The translations under genes and the position numbers were made by a program. The notes under the pieces are model-generated. The model worked only from the letters and a program-made list of their open reading frames with translations. It did no database searches and was not told the DNA's origin. 64,000 nt of DNA from Sipunculus nudus (lineage: Eukaryota > Annelida > Sipuncula > Golfingiida > Sipunculidae): contig CM049317.1 in the NCBI GenBank assembly GCA_026874595.1, forward strand, positions 11,070,382-11,134,381. Direction: 5' to 3'. This document shows positions 1 to 12,238 of this stretch, piece by piece (position 1 is the first letter of the stretch; every line of letters begins with the position of its first letter).

Positions 1-1240
1 GGTAAAAAATATACATCAGGTTCAAATCTGTGACCAAAGACTGATACGGTGCCCAAATTTCATTATTGAAAATCTGCCATACTGGAGATCTAGTGCAAAC
101 AGAAAATGAAAGGAGAAAGTGGACAAAAATTTTAAACATTTTTTTAAATTTGAAACTTGTTTTCCACTGTGATGGGACCTAAGCTAGCCCATCCACCAAA
201 CATTTTCAGACAAATATGGAGAAGGAAATACTCATCAATCTCTATAAGCTAAGGTGGAAGGTTAAAAAGGAGGGTATCTCCGAGGACCCTTAATGGCAGG
301 GAAGGGAATGTGGCTGCAAAGGTTCAGCTCTAAAACTTATAAACAACGTTTTCTTCCCAATAATTCTTCAAAGTCTGTACATATGACCATAATCGATACA
401 TTCCAACATCTGAAATTTCAAGAGGTAGGTCGGGGTAGGTACTGCTTAAGCCTCCGCATGTGCCAAGGCCATTACTCAACTTTTTTTGTACCTAATGTTG
501 GATGGTCCACAGAGTTTGGTCAATCAGTTCCCATGAAACTCAAACCAACAACCATTGGAAGAATCTGACATGTCAGGCTTTGCCTGAATTTTTTATGACC
601 TGATGTGTTAAATTGAATTTTAGGTAATCTGTCAGGAGACAAGAATAGCTGAATGTAGGTCACTTGATCACTCTAGTTGTACAAAATGGCCACTGACATG
701 GTTATACATAGGTGTGGATTGGAAACTAACCAAATCAGGAATGACACAGTGCAAATCCTCACCAGCTGAATCTACTGCAGATTCCCAAAATATCAGGTAG
801 TGGGACCACAGCATGAGACAACTGAAACCATGTTCACAAAATCAGAGAAAAGCTCCAGAAATTTAAAGCTACTTGCCCTTTAAGCAGTTCCTTCACTATA
901 ACACCAGGCAGACAACAAAAATGACATACATAAATACAATGGAACCCTGCATTCTGACCACCCCAACAATTGTTACTACCTCACAATTTTGACTAATCTG
1001 CTTGGTCCCGAATATCATTTAGGTAACTTAGAATTTCACTAATATGACCACCCCCCAAATTACAACCACTTTGTTCAGTCCCCAAGGTTGTTGTAATTGT
1101 GGGGTTCAACTTTTATGAAAATTACACTTTACATTATGTTTAAATTAGAATCATTTAATACAAAAACATGGTTATACAAGATTTTCGGGCAAAAACACCA
1201 ATAGCAGACCACAGTTTGCTGTTGTCATTTGAACACTCAC
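1..1240 (-). other. BMPR2 intron 3 (partial)
   Basis: Sequence downstream of the exon 3 donor on the minus strand, running off the window. It is AT-rich and unique-looking, with a small cluster of near-repeats such as GTTGTAATT at 1040-1110. I see no coding signal; the short open frames here lack splice context and family resemblance. Confidence 0.6.
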
Positions 1241-1414
1241 CAGATGTTGTGACTGCTGGAGGTACAGGGCCAAAGAACACTGTGGTCGCATTAAGGTTAC
1301 ACATGTGGCCGGTACAACAACAGAAACTTGTGCGGTTGCTCATCTTTTTGGTTCCGGATGGTTTTCCTTCACAGACATTCTTCTGACACGAGTTCTTTGG
1401 AGCTGTCCAGCAAC
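1241..1414 (-). CDS. BMPR2: BMP type II receptor, exon 3 (second half of ectodomain)
   Basis: Internal coding exon of 174 nt, phase 1 at both ends. The acceptor TTGTAG lies just above 1414 and the donor GTGAGT starts at 1240. It opens with the second half of Q-G-C-W, completed by exon 2, and continues to FCCCTGHMCNLNAT, the CCC...CN signature that closes the three-finger ectodomain of type I/II TGF-beta-family receptors. Six cysteines pair with four in exon 2 to give the expected ten. There are two N-glycosylation sequons (NRT, NAT). Sixteen residues separate the sixth cysteine from CCC and include an NxT, as in BMPR2; activin type II receptors have a shorter loop there. This is why I call BMPR2 rather than ACVR2. 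The protein would bind BMP-type ligands at the cell surface. The transmembrane and kinase exons lie beyond base 1. Confidence 0.9.
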
Positions 1415-2339
1415 CTACAATTATTAGACATATGTATTACAACCTGACTTGGTGGTGAGAGGTACATGTTTTATCCTTGGTTATTTTGCTTTTCTGACAG
1501 CAAATTATGCAAAAAATACAGATTTTTTTTTATATAATTTTGTGGCAACACCAAAGAATAATCCATGAAATTTTATTCAGCTAATCTTAATGATAAATTA
1601 TAATTCAAAGGATTCTTTCCCATTATGATATACGGCTATTAGCTGTTGAATGATTTTGGGTGGGTTTGTTCCTAAGAAGACATGGGATGTGGTTGCTGCA
1701 CACTGACCATTGTGTACAAACCACAGTTTCATGACAATCCTGGTGTAAGTTTGTGGAGATCTCTGACTACCTGTCATTTAATACAGTTTATATTCAGAAA
1801 CAACTGACCAGTGCTTGCACCTGGTGTTTAATTCAACAAAAATTAGGTTCAAACAGTTCTTGACTCTAGAAATTCAAAGTTTCATCTTTATTGTGAGGGT
1901 CAACATATATTTTAGGAAATGGCATGGAAAAATTCCTTGACAAGTTATTATAGGAAACCTCCCCAACAAAAGTCCGAGATATAAATGAATGCACAGCTTC
2001 CTATCCTTTTTATATTGTATCCTGGTATCAACCAGGCCCGGTGTCTACTAATCCCCCCTGCTCGGTCATAACACCAAGGAACCCCCTAAAGAGGCACTTG
2101 TATGTGAGTGATACCCAGCTCTGGGGCACAGCCTTCCACTTAAGCCTGCAGAGCGCTCACCCTGGGTTGGGCCCCGACCATGAAAAATCTCACTGCTTAG
2201 GCTGAGATTTGAACCCATGATCTCTCGGCTTTGAGTCCTGCGCTCTACCACAGAGCCACAGAAGCCAGTTCTGAGCCACAGAACAGGACCACATTTTAGT
2301 GGTTTCAAAGGTGGAGGAGGTATACAAGTTTTAATGTAC
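1415..2339 (-). other. BMPR2 intron 2
   Basis: A 925-bp intron with GT...AG ends matching exons 2 and 3. It contains a tRNA-derived SINE at 2014-2266; the rest has no recognisable feature. Confidence 0.8.
2014..2266 (-). mobile_element. tRNA-derived SINE, copy 1
   Basis: On the minus strand the copy opens with a tRNA-like head: GGCTTCTGTGGCTCTG supplies the A box, and a B-box-like GGTTCAAATCTC follows. A body with GTGAGCGCTCTGCAGGCTTA and a tail near ACCAGGATAC come next. The same head, body and tail recur at 17935-18212 and 24458-24737, so this is an interspersed family. It lies in the same orientation as BMPR2 and starts about 73 bp downstream of the exon 2 donor. Confidence 0.85.
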
Positions 2340-2588
2340 CTTGGTATCGTATAATGGGCCGACTCAGATTGTGCGGATCAGCTTGCCAGGCGGTGTAGCA
2401 GTAGGCCGCATCACGGTTACACTGGACCGTCACATTGTCAGGCATAATGGTGCCAGGGGTCTCGCTGTTTGACAAAGGTGAATGCCAGTCCGAGTGGGGG
2501 TCCCCCTTGTTCAGGTTGGATGCGGCGTAAGCACCATTACTGCCCAGGTAGGCACAGTACAGCAAGTCACGTGACTGGCTCAGCACAC
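2340..2588 (-). CDS. BMPR2: BMP type II receptor, exon 2 (first half of ectodomain)
   Basis: Internal coding exon of 249 nt, phase 1 at both ends. The acceptor (TTTCAG) lies just above 2588 and the donor GTACAT starts at 2339. The translation contains LLYCAYLG, then DNVTVQCNRDAAYCYTAWQ, then ends RYQ plus the first base of the next codon. The C-x6-C-Y-x-x-W arrangement followed by Q-G-C-W across the exon junction is the diagnostic start of the type II activin/BMP receptor ectodomain. N-glycosylation sequons NVT and NLS are present. The stretch between the first two cysteines is somewhat longer than in vertebrate BMPR2. The frame runs on from exon 1 (T-G) and into exon 3 (Q-G-C-W) without a stop. 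A SINE begins about 73 bp inside the following intron. Confidence 0.92.
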
Positions 2589-5500
2589 CTGAAAGAATTA
2601 AGAAACAAAATGTTGATATGTTACCGTAACAACCATAAACTGTAACTCAGCTAAACATAATCATACATTTTCATTCAGAGCTGTCCTAAATTGATACTGA
2701 TGAATAGTAAAGAGGTTGCAGTCTGTGATTGGTCATTTGAGTAGGTCTATGAAAATTATCTGAATTTTCACTCTTGCTTTCCTTTAACACTATTGGCCCT
2801 CTAGACCTTGGCACTCTGGACCTATAGAATTAACATCTGATATCTGAATCAATACACTTGTTCTCAGTGAACATGTAAACATTCCACTGTTACAGTTACA
2901 TCAAAATACCTAACTCTCATGTCATGGATTGGCTGTGCAAAGAATTTTCATAGAAAGTCATTAAGTTCTAATAATTTGTCAAGTTGCAATGTTGTAATTT
3001 TTAATTTTTCTTCTTTTACAATCCACTGTTTAGCATGACCTTAATAGGATGGCAACATGCTCTGGTTCAGTGATTCATAACTTCTGTTTTGATATTTAAT
3101 TTTTCATCATGTTCTTCTACTACTTCATGTGATCTACAGAAATTAGTATATAAACTGTACTTTGTAGATGAAGTAAAACTTGAAGTACACATTTAGAGAG
3201 GATCACATGCAGGCCCTCAAACCCTAGATGCAATATCTGACAGGTCTTGGTAATTTTGCAGAGACTGAGTGTGTATTATATATACAGACAAACTATACCA
3301 CATGGTCTACTTCTGTCAAATACACTTACCCAAAGTACATACTTGTAAACAAAAAGACGTTCCACTCTGATATTTTTTTCCATACAAACTCACACACTGA
3401 CACACTTGATACACATTTAATACTCTGGAACCAAGGTTCAATCTATCATAATGTCAGACAACAATACTTGATATCCAGGGGTAGAAATTTGTCATACAAC
3501 ACCAGTAGTGTCTGAAGAGTCAAATGTCCATCATACGGGCCACTTCGTCCAATTATCTGTCAATGGTTGACCACATGACCAAGTGGGTGTGGCAATACTT
3601 GACAGATTCTAAATCAAGTTATACTATAGATCTAACAAACATTGTGATTTCACAATGCAAATTAGAATCCAGTTAAGTTCAGAACCTGACCGGTTTAAAT
3701 GTCTTTAAATTCATTAGGTGAGACTAAAATTTCTATCAAAGTAAACTGGCAAACTTTGGATGCTGACGGACTGATAATGGATGGTACTAACAAGAATAAA
3801 CCTTAAAAGTTGAAAATTAATTTAGTAAGAAATATCATAAATTGGGAAGATTTTCTGGAAGATTTGTGTTCAGTGGAAATTGATTTAAAGGTACTTGTCA
3901 GGACTAATATGTAGGATAAACCTATATTAAAAGCTGTGTAATATATTTGAACATCTGGGCTTTCTTTTGCTCCTTTGTATCGAAATCAGGCAGTCAAATG
4001 AAATTAAAACAGTAAATTAAAGGGAGGCTCTGAAACTAAAATCCTAGCCATTATAACATGACCAACAAAGGGTGCAGGGATCCTCTTTTGAAATCATTCC
4101 ATCATGTTTGGTCCTAACTTTATTCAACAATGAGGCATTTGCTGCCAATAAAAGTGTAACCTTAGAAGTACACATAAAACTGAAAGCACATGAAACTCTG
4201 AAAAGACAATGCATACCTTCCTATATTAGTGCCCACTGGTGTAATTGGCCGTATCTGCACCATGTTTGCATTAATTGGATATTACTATGCATAGATACTG
4301 GTTTACTTTAGAAGCCAGGTAGCACACTTTGTGTCTCCACTGCAGATTGCTTTACAAAAGCTTAAATCAGTTTATTCAATAAATCATGAGTTTGCTGTCC
4401 ACACTTGGTTGTTTACTTGATTTACTATGCTGCAAAAGTGTGGTTTCACTTGAAGTATTTGGTCAAAAGGAAGCAACACTGGCCCAATGCAGACGAGAAA
4501 AAGCTTTGCCAGAACGCACTAGGAACTTGTTAACTGTAAACTGGACTAAAGTAAACTGAACTACTTTAAACCATCCTTCAAGCAGACTTCAGTAAACCAA
4601 ACTGATTTGGATTTGTGGTTTAGTGCAGTTGCAGAGCAAACCAATTCAGGATCCAGTTAATTTTCTAGTGTGAATATGGCCTTTGGTAAAATAAGGCTGC
4701 TTTTCCATGTACTTGGCTGTTTCTGCTGCGCAGCAATCACATGCGTTTGCCACGCAGCCAGTCCTTTTCCTATAAGCGGTTTGTATGTTTGCAAAGCGGT
4801 AGTCATATGCCCTTCTCACCCTGCAACACAGAATCAAAGACGCATGGACAGCATGGGTACAAGAAAACCCCACATGTGACATTGTTTGGCAGAATTCTCA
4901 TTTGTTTGCTGTGTATGCAAACGCACAAATCCAACATGGCTGGATTCCCAAACTGACGCCGCATTTTCCGCACAACAATCACTCTCATGGAAATAGGATA
5001 TTGCTTTTTAACTTGCTGGATTTTCCAGCAGCGTGGGTATGGCAAAACACATATATGGAAAAGCACTCCAATTTGTGCAAGTCTACTGAATTCTACTGCT
5101 TCTCCAGTCATACCATCATCGCAATAAATATTGATAACTGATCAGCAAAACTGCATGAGCCGATCCTCAGTTCCAGTCCTGGCATAATACATTTATTTTT
5201 CTGTCCCTTTACACTGTGCTTAAAAAATACAGTTCTTACAGGTAACACTAACTATAAGTGACACCATCAATCAAAGTTCCCTTTGTACTTCCATCAAGCT
5301 ACTGTCACTATAATATATACATACCTACATGTAAAGGTCAGGGATCACTCACCTGGCCGCATCACTGGGTTCATCAAGTGCTTGCTCTTTCATTTATAGG
5401 CTGTGTTAATGAAATCATGCAGCTCTGCTCAATTATATAATTATATACTACTCTTGCTGTTTATATAAATGTAATACAATAACTTTCTCAGGTCACTTGG

Positions 5501-6134
5501 TGTACAAGAAACAGTCACATTCAAGTCCTTGATTCAAGGAGGAGTGATGTGTATAAAACCCTTCTACATTTAGAACAATTACTTGAGGATCAAAATATAG
5601 ACTATGGTAAAATGTATAATATTACAGGCCTTGATTCAAGAGCTTATAAATGTCTTGATGGGCCCAAGTTTCATTATTTAAGGCCTGCTTTCAAGCAGTA
5701 ATTCTGAACATGTACAAACTTTTATGAAATCTAAGGCCTTGATATATGAAGCAGTTTTTGATTAACAAACCCCTTGCTATTCAAGGAGTTCAAGGATTTT
5801 TTTGTTCAAGTAATTCATTCTTGGTAATTTTACTTTTTCTCTGTTTAGATTAACTCATGTTTATGCACACACGTGGCATGAAAATCACTCTTCAATTACA
5901 TCTCGTCTTGTGTTCGTTTTATGGTAAACAATTCCATACATGTGGTGATGAAGAAAACATTAATATAATATATAAACCTTTGTGAAAGTATATATAATAT
6001 TACAGTTATAACAAAATTAGTTATAATGTTTAAACTGTATAATACTGAATGATGAATATTTTGCCATTTTTTATCCCTGCCTGTGAAATATACCTGAATG
6101 ACCTGTCATGGTTAAAAATTGACTTGGTTTTCAA
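2589..6134. other. BMPR2 intron 1, unique AT-rich part
   Basis: Start of the 33.5-kb intron 1 (2589-36073). It has no convincing coding exon or recognised repeat. Overlapping short frames at 4.6-5.1 kb occur on both strands with no codon or domain signal. Confidence 0.55.
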
Positions 6135-7125
6135 ACAAGGGACCTATGGGTCACTGTGCTCAGCTGACGTTAAACTTGAAGGTAAAAATCTAAAATAATA
6201 TCTAATGGAGATAAAGTGTAAGAAGAAGAGGTATTAAGGCCATGGTTGGTTTATATGATTGGTTTGTATTGATGAGCAAGAAATTGTTGCAAAAAATATT
6301 TTGTGACCTGACCATGTGTTTCCTAATGTTGAAACTAAAGCATGTGAGCAGTTTGTGAACAAATGATCCGTACTATTACCATGATCATTAGTTGGTTTTT
6401 CGATTAACTGTTGACATTTCAGTAGTTTACACATTTGTTCAATTGAATCTATTTTTTTTGTATAATATATATTATTAAATATATATGTATTTTTTTATGA
6501 AATGTATACAGTTGAAATATAGCTAATTAACAACATAAAACAGGGCAAACAAAGCCTGATCTCAAATTCTGCTGAGGCAGGAAAATAATGAACAAATGTT
6601 TGTATTAAATCCTGATTTTTTTATCACATCAATTATTTTCTAATTTAAGTTTATATTTCTATACATTTCCAATTTAACATATATATCTGAATATAAAAGT
6701 TGATTCATAATTCTCAATTGCATCATCATAAATCTCAATCACGTCAGATAACACCACATCATGCATACAAATGTTAATTTATTTTTTACCACAAAAATAT
6801 ATCTTTTAAATCTGCAAAACAATAAATATCTAAAAATAATACTTGATTTAGATTTCACAATTTTTAATTGTGTCTTTATTTATCCATAATGTGCTTCATA
6901 TTTTATAATAATTTAAGGGTTCATTTATATTTGTTAAAATCATTTAAAAGAAAAATTGATTTCTTTAAAAATGCTACATTACACAACATTGCATCTTCTG
7001 GATTACACCTTGAATTATTTTTTCAAGGAAAGTTTTTGCATATCGAAGTGGAAACAGCATTACAATTAAGGAGATACAGTGAAAACAATAACAATTACTG
7101 CATAACACTTGGTGGGTTGGGTTTG

Positions 7126-7157
<32 letters not shown>

Positions 7158-8044
7158 GATTGGGGTGGTGATATGAGAATAACTGTACACCTGTCACAGC
7201 AGGGGATCTCCCCCAGTGACTGTAACAAATCAGAAACCCTGGCATAGCTGACTTCCAGTGACCTGGAGTGGGACCCTGCATCTGTAATCAAAGCAAGTGA
7301 CTACAGAAAAAAAAAATCAATGACTAGCTTAATTTTCAAGCTTTTATTTTCAAATTTCAGATTTAGACAAACTAAATATTTATGTTTACATGCTGTGAAA
7401 ATTAAATCAATGGTGCTTACAGGAAAAAAACGTGCCATGGTCAAAGTTGGGCAAAATTTAAGGTACTGATTTTATTTTTATGCTAATAACTTAAAAAAAT
7501 TACAAAATTCAGATCTAATTTTGGGTAAACAATTGAATCTTAATTAAACATAGTTATATACTTGAGAAAATAGACTCTAGTTTCAAAATTTTTCATGTTA
7601 AGTGAGATATTATTTTTCCTGATTTTTTACAAAGTCCATTATGTTTGGGCCCATATCTTAAAGAATTTATACTTTACAGACTTAATTTCTGGCATGTACA
7701 TAGTAACTATATAGAGGAATATTTATGGTAAATATGAGGGAAAACAGATGAGTCGTTTTGATATTAGGTAGTCCTGAAGTGTGAAAATAGGATTTTAATA
7801 AAAAAATGAGGTTTTTCCTTAATTTCTCAAAGGAACAAAGTCGCAAAGACCCAGTTTTCGGCTTGGTAGGAGATCTTGGGGACATCTAACATTATGCTGA
7901 ATTTTGGATTCCTAGGTCTTACGGTTTCAAAACGTGCCACATCTACGGACGGACGGACGGACGGACGGACGGACAGACAGACGGACGGACGACGGACAAT
8001 GGACCACGACTATAGCTCAGATGACTTATAGTCAGCTGAGCTAA
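6135..8044 (+). mobile_element. Pearl-like element, family A copy 1 (A1)
   Basis: About 1.9 kb, starting CAAGGGACCTATGGGTCAC and GCTCAGCTGA and ending in a hairpin (CTCAGATGACT / AGTCAGCTGAG) followed by CTAAAAA. GCTCAGCTGAC near the 5' end is the reverse complement of the 3' hairpin arm, a subterminal inverted repeat. A run of about 30 G lies at 7127-7156 and an ACGG microsatellite at about 7945-7990. The layout (subterminal inverted repeats, internal repeat unit, ACGG tract, terminal hairpin, CTAA) matches descriptions of bivalve pearl / Helentron-associated elements; the family assignment is inferred. The copy at 30319-32219 is collinear over nearly the whole length. Confidence 0.8.
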
Positions 8045-9593
8045 AAATGATTACCACAACTGATTGGAGGTTACCTCCAGAAGTGTTCTAGATCATATGC
8101 CTGGAGCCTGCACACTCAGTACACAAACTCAGCCCGGCAAAAAGGTGTGTGCAGCACGAATAAGCTCTGGAGACACTAGCTAGGCCCGGAAGCCTAATAA
8201 AAAGCCTCCACACGTAACCTGCATGTCTACAGATGTTTGTACAAGGTCGTACTAGAGGAACAACGATCTTGTGTAAACGTCTGTGGTTACCTTGAACTAC
8301 TAAGTGTACGGGAACCTATCTGAGCTGTTTATACCACTTTAGTTTAAAATACTACCATCTATATATAGATAAATATATTAAATTTTGTATTATGATATTT
8401 TAAAAGAGTAACACTGTGTAGTCCCCCAGTGTTTTTCTCAGCTGAGTTATTATTGGTTTAAGTAGTCAGTTATAAATTGTTACAATGGTAGTGCTAGATC
8501 TTACAGCAGTCATAAATTATTTAAAGCTAGTGTATTTAGTTTTACCATACAAATGTTATTTTAAAACAAGTACACTGGAAAATAGGACAATGACCTACAA
8601 AAACTCTGCCTTAATAATCAACCATGATCATGTTATCAATTCATTAAAAGTTTTCAAGAGGAAGTATCACCCACATGAAAAATTGTTTTTGATGTATAAC
8701 AATTTACTCTTTTAAATCAATGAACAGTACAATTAATTACCTACTGGTGTACAGGTTTTGTTCACAAACATTTGTTAACACTTTTGCAGGCAGGCAATGC
8801 CTGACAAGAAATATATTCATCAGCTGATCCTGGAAACCAGAGGCACGTGTTCCTTCATTTATTATTTTCAATTTTTTTTTATGTGGAGGTATTATTTTAA
8901 TTACTGACACTATTACCCAAAATTATTAATAAAAATTTCCAAGTTAATTTCCTACAGCTCCACCAGGACTATTCATTTATTATAAATATCAATTCATGCC
9001 CCAAAAATAATTTTCATCACTGGATGTAATATATCTCCAGTATATATTACCATATAATGTAGCAGTAGCAGTGGTTTCATCAATGATATGATGGTATTTC
9101 AGGATTCTCTGGGTAAATTTAATGTCATTCTTATGATGTTAAAACAACTCATCGCATTTAACTACACACTGGGCTTGGTTCCAACAGCCATGACAAGTCA
9201 GAGCTAAAAATAGCAAACCACTTAAAATAAATCATTACCATCATTCACTTCACTTGCATGTGAGCTGATCTGATGCGTCTTATGAGACCACCTTGTGCGG
9301 GAGAAAGAGCCATCTGTTTTAGACATTATCTGGTGGCCAAAAAACACTGTGCTAGGGTTGAAATAAACAGGAGCCTGCAGGCCAAATGCTGGTGTTTACA
9401 GAAATTCCTTGCTACTTTTACCAGTAACTGACCCCTTGGGCCTGTTAAACATTTATCTATATTTCTATTAACTCAATCTGCTTCCTAGTTTTTATACTGA
9501 ATATTGTCATCTGAAAACTATCAATAATGGTATACATTCTTGAAAAAGCTGCTGATAATCGATTGCTTTTTTATCAGAACAAATCAGTTTAAA
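8045..9593. other. BMPR2 intron 1, no recognised feature
   Basis: AT-rich intronic sequence between two pearl-like elements. I see no gene, repeat unit or splice-bounded open frame. Confidence 0.5.
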
Positions 9594-11311
9594 ACTAGAT
9601 GTGTCGGAACCACACGAATGCCCCCGCCTGGGGCAAATTAGAAACATTTGTAAAATTTGAAAAATTTTTTAAGTTCAGGAGGTGTCTAATGGTCAAAAGT
9701 AGGTCAACAAGGGCAAAATGCAAACTCGATCTGTAACGGGTCATTATCAAGCAGCACACCAAAAATCATTCCAGTATATGCTGGCATTGTAAAAAAAAGT
9801 CCATACATGTGCATTTTCCATAAAAATTTCTGTCTTTCATGAAATTTTTTATGTTTAGGAGCTGTAAAACAAAAGTAGGTCAACCAGGACAAGCGCGAAC
9901 TCGATCTGTAACTGTCATTATCTGCCCACTCATAAAAAATTAGGGTGGTATCTGCAGGCATTGAGGAAAAAAAGTCAGTACATATGCATTTGTTATGAAA
10001 ATTTCTATTTTTCATCAAACTTTCTATGTTCAGGAGCAGTCAAATGGTCAAAAGTAGGTCAACCAGGACGAAACGCGAACTCGATCTGTAACTGTCATTA
10101 TCTGCCCACTCATAAAAAATGAGGGTGGTATCTGCAGGCATTGAGGAAAAAAAGTCAGTACATATGCATTTGTTATGAAAATTTCTATTTTTCATCAAAC
10201 TTTCTATGTTCAGGAGCAGTCAAATGGTCAAAAGTAGGTCAACTGGGACAAAACAAGAACTCGATCTGCAACTGGTCATTATCTGCCTACACACCAAAAA
10301 TCAGGCCCGTATCTGCAGGCACTGCGAAAAAAAGTCCATACATGTGCACTTTTTTATGAAATTTTCTATGTTAGAGCACCGTCAAATGGTCAAAAGTAGG
10401 TCAACTGGGACAAAACGCGAACTCGATCTATAACTGGTCATTATCTGCCTACACACCAAAAATCAGGCCAATATCTGCAGGCATTGCGAAAAAAAGTCCG
10501 TACATGTGTATTTGTCATGAAATTTCTATTTTTCATGAAATTTTTTAAGTTTAGGAGCCGTAAAACAATCAAAAGTAGGTCAACTGGGACGAAACGTGGA
10601 CTCGATCTGTAACTAGTCAATATCTGCCCACACACCAAAAATCAGGCCAATATCTGCAGGCATTGCGAAAAAAAGTCTGTACATGTGTATTTGTCATGAA
10701 ATTTCATATTTTTCATGAAATTTTCTATGTTCAGGAGCCGTAAAACGTTCAAAAGTAGGTCAACCGGGACGAAACGCGAACTCGATCTGTAACTGGTCTA
10801 TATCTGCATACACACAAAAAATCAGGCCAATATCTGCAGGCATTGCGAAAAAAAATCCGTACATGTGTACATTTGTCATGAAAATTTCTATTTTTCATGA
10901 AATTTTCTAAGTTTAGGAGCCGTAAAACAGTCAAAAGTAGGTCAACTGGGACAAAACGTGAACTCGATCTATAACTGGTCATTATCTGCCTACACACCAA
11001 AAATCAGGCCAATATCTGCAGGCATTGCGAAAAAAAGTCCGTACATGTGTATTTGTCATGAAATTTCTATTTTTCATGAAATTTTTTAAGTTTAGGAGCT
11101 GTAAAACAGTCAAAAGTAGGTCAACCGGGACGAAACGTGGACTCGATCTGTAACAGGTCTATATCTGCCCACACACCAAAAATCAGGCCAATATCTGCAG
11201 GCATTGCAAAAAAAAGTCCGTACAACTGTTTGATTTCGAAATGACGGAAGGACGGAACGAGGACATGGGTAAAACTATATGCCCCGGCCACTTTGTGGCG
11301 GTGGCATAAAA
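9594..11311 (+). mobile_element. Pearl-like element, family C copy 1 (C1), with 180-bp tandem array
   Basis: Begins CTAGATGTGTCGGAAC with a GC hairpin (TGCCCC...TGGGGCA) and ends with a short run of GACGGA-like repeats and a terminal stem based on ATGCCCC...GGCAT, then AAAAA. Between them are about nine tandem units of about 180 bp containing AAAGTAGGTCAAC and ATCTGCAGGCATTGCGAAAA. Open frames here on both strands (for example 9704-10018, 10441-10638 and 10749-11000) restate the repeat and are not genes. A second copy is at 44607-46093. Confidence 0.85.
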
Positions 11312-12238
11312 AGACACCCAGGGGTCTAATGTTCACTCTCTGAATTACTGTGCATGATAAGAAAGAAAAGGTGAATGTGAAAATATAATTCATTACTTTC
11401 CAAGTGGACAGTGTCCTATTGCACAAGATTGCAGAGTGAACGAACTAAAAATGTGAAAAAGAAATGGGAAATGAGAAAAGGATGAAAATGGGAAATGAGA
11501 AAAGGATGAAAAATGGGAAAAGAGAAAAGGATGAAAAATGGGAAATGAGAAAAGGATGAAAAGGATATAGATTAATCAGAAGACAAAATTTGAAGTTCTG
11601 AAAAGGCATCATCCAGAAACAAATTTTACTGAATTTATACTCATTTTATTTCCCTTCCTTCAAGGAATTGTTTTCTTTGATATGAAACCCAAAATATTAA
11701 TACTTAAAAGCCTGCAAAAGTAGGTCACCACAGGTGGTGCCACCTGCAGGTCAGAATCATTTAGCAGTCACTTGATCAATATTTCTGTGAACTTTGAAGC
11801 TGAAGGCTGCAGCAGTTCCTAAGATAACTGCAAACAGACAATACATCATGTATGGAAACACATCAAGTTGTCAAATTTTGTGATCAACACAATTTGAAGT
11901 TCCATGGCACAGACATCGTCTTGAAAATAATTTGACTGAATTTATGCTCATATTATTTCTCTTCCTTTCAGCTATTATTTACTTTGATATGAAAGCCAGA
12001 ACAAGTGCTAATACTTTATGACATATCTTGGAAAAAGCACCATTACAGCCTGCAGAAAGTAGGTCAACACAGGTGGCTCCACCAAAAGTTTATTTTTGCA
12101 TGTTCATCCCATGATCAGTAATTCTGCAAAGTTTCATGAAGGTAGCTGCTGTGGCTGTTGAGATATTTGGTAACAGATGGTGGACTGTAGACAGGACAGT
12201 GGATGCTGCGATGTAACATAAGTTCACAGAGTGAACTA
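11312..12238 (+). mobile_element. Pearl-like element, family F
   Basis: The 5' end CACCCAGGGGTCTAATG resembles the family B 5' end. GTTCACTCTCTGAA at about 11330 is repeated inverted at the 3' end (TTCACAGAGTGAAC), which folds into a stem-loop followed by TAA. Two roughly 360-bp internal units each carry AAAGTAGGTCA and an altered GGTGGCGCCACC palindrome (GGTGGTGCCACC, GGTGGCTCCACC). A second end-like motif, GAGTGAACGAACTAAAAA, at about 11430-11448 hints at a short nested or duplicated terminus. It abuts C1 directly. Confidence 0.65.
11461..11566 (+). repeat. Minisatellite, about 24-26 bp unit
   Basis: Four to five tandem units of GAAATGGGAAATGAGAAAAG plus a GATGA linker, purine-only on the plus strand except for the T bases. 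It lies inside element F. Confidence 0.9.

Noticed and set aside
6974..7291. Proline-rich and glycine-rich frames on both strands, and the same at 31112-31494
   Set aside because: Products of a poly-G/poly-C run in family A elements; the frames change with run length between copies.
9594..11311. Possible CRISPR-like or regularly spaced array
   Set aside because: Units are contiguous 180-bp tandem repeats with no spacer/repeat alternation, in a spliced eukaryotic genome.
9704..11426. Open frames in the 180-bp array
   Set aside because: 180 is a multiple of three, so open frames persist by chance in both directions; no start or stop is shared and no splice signals are present.
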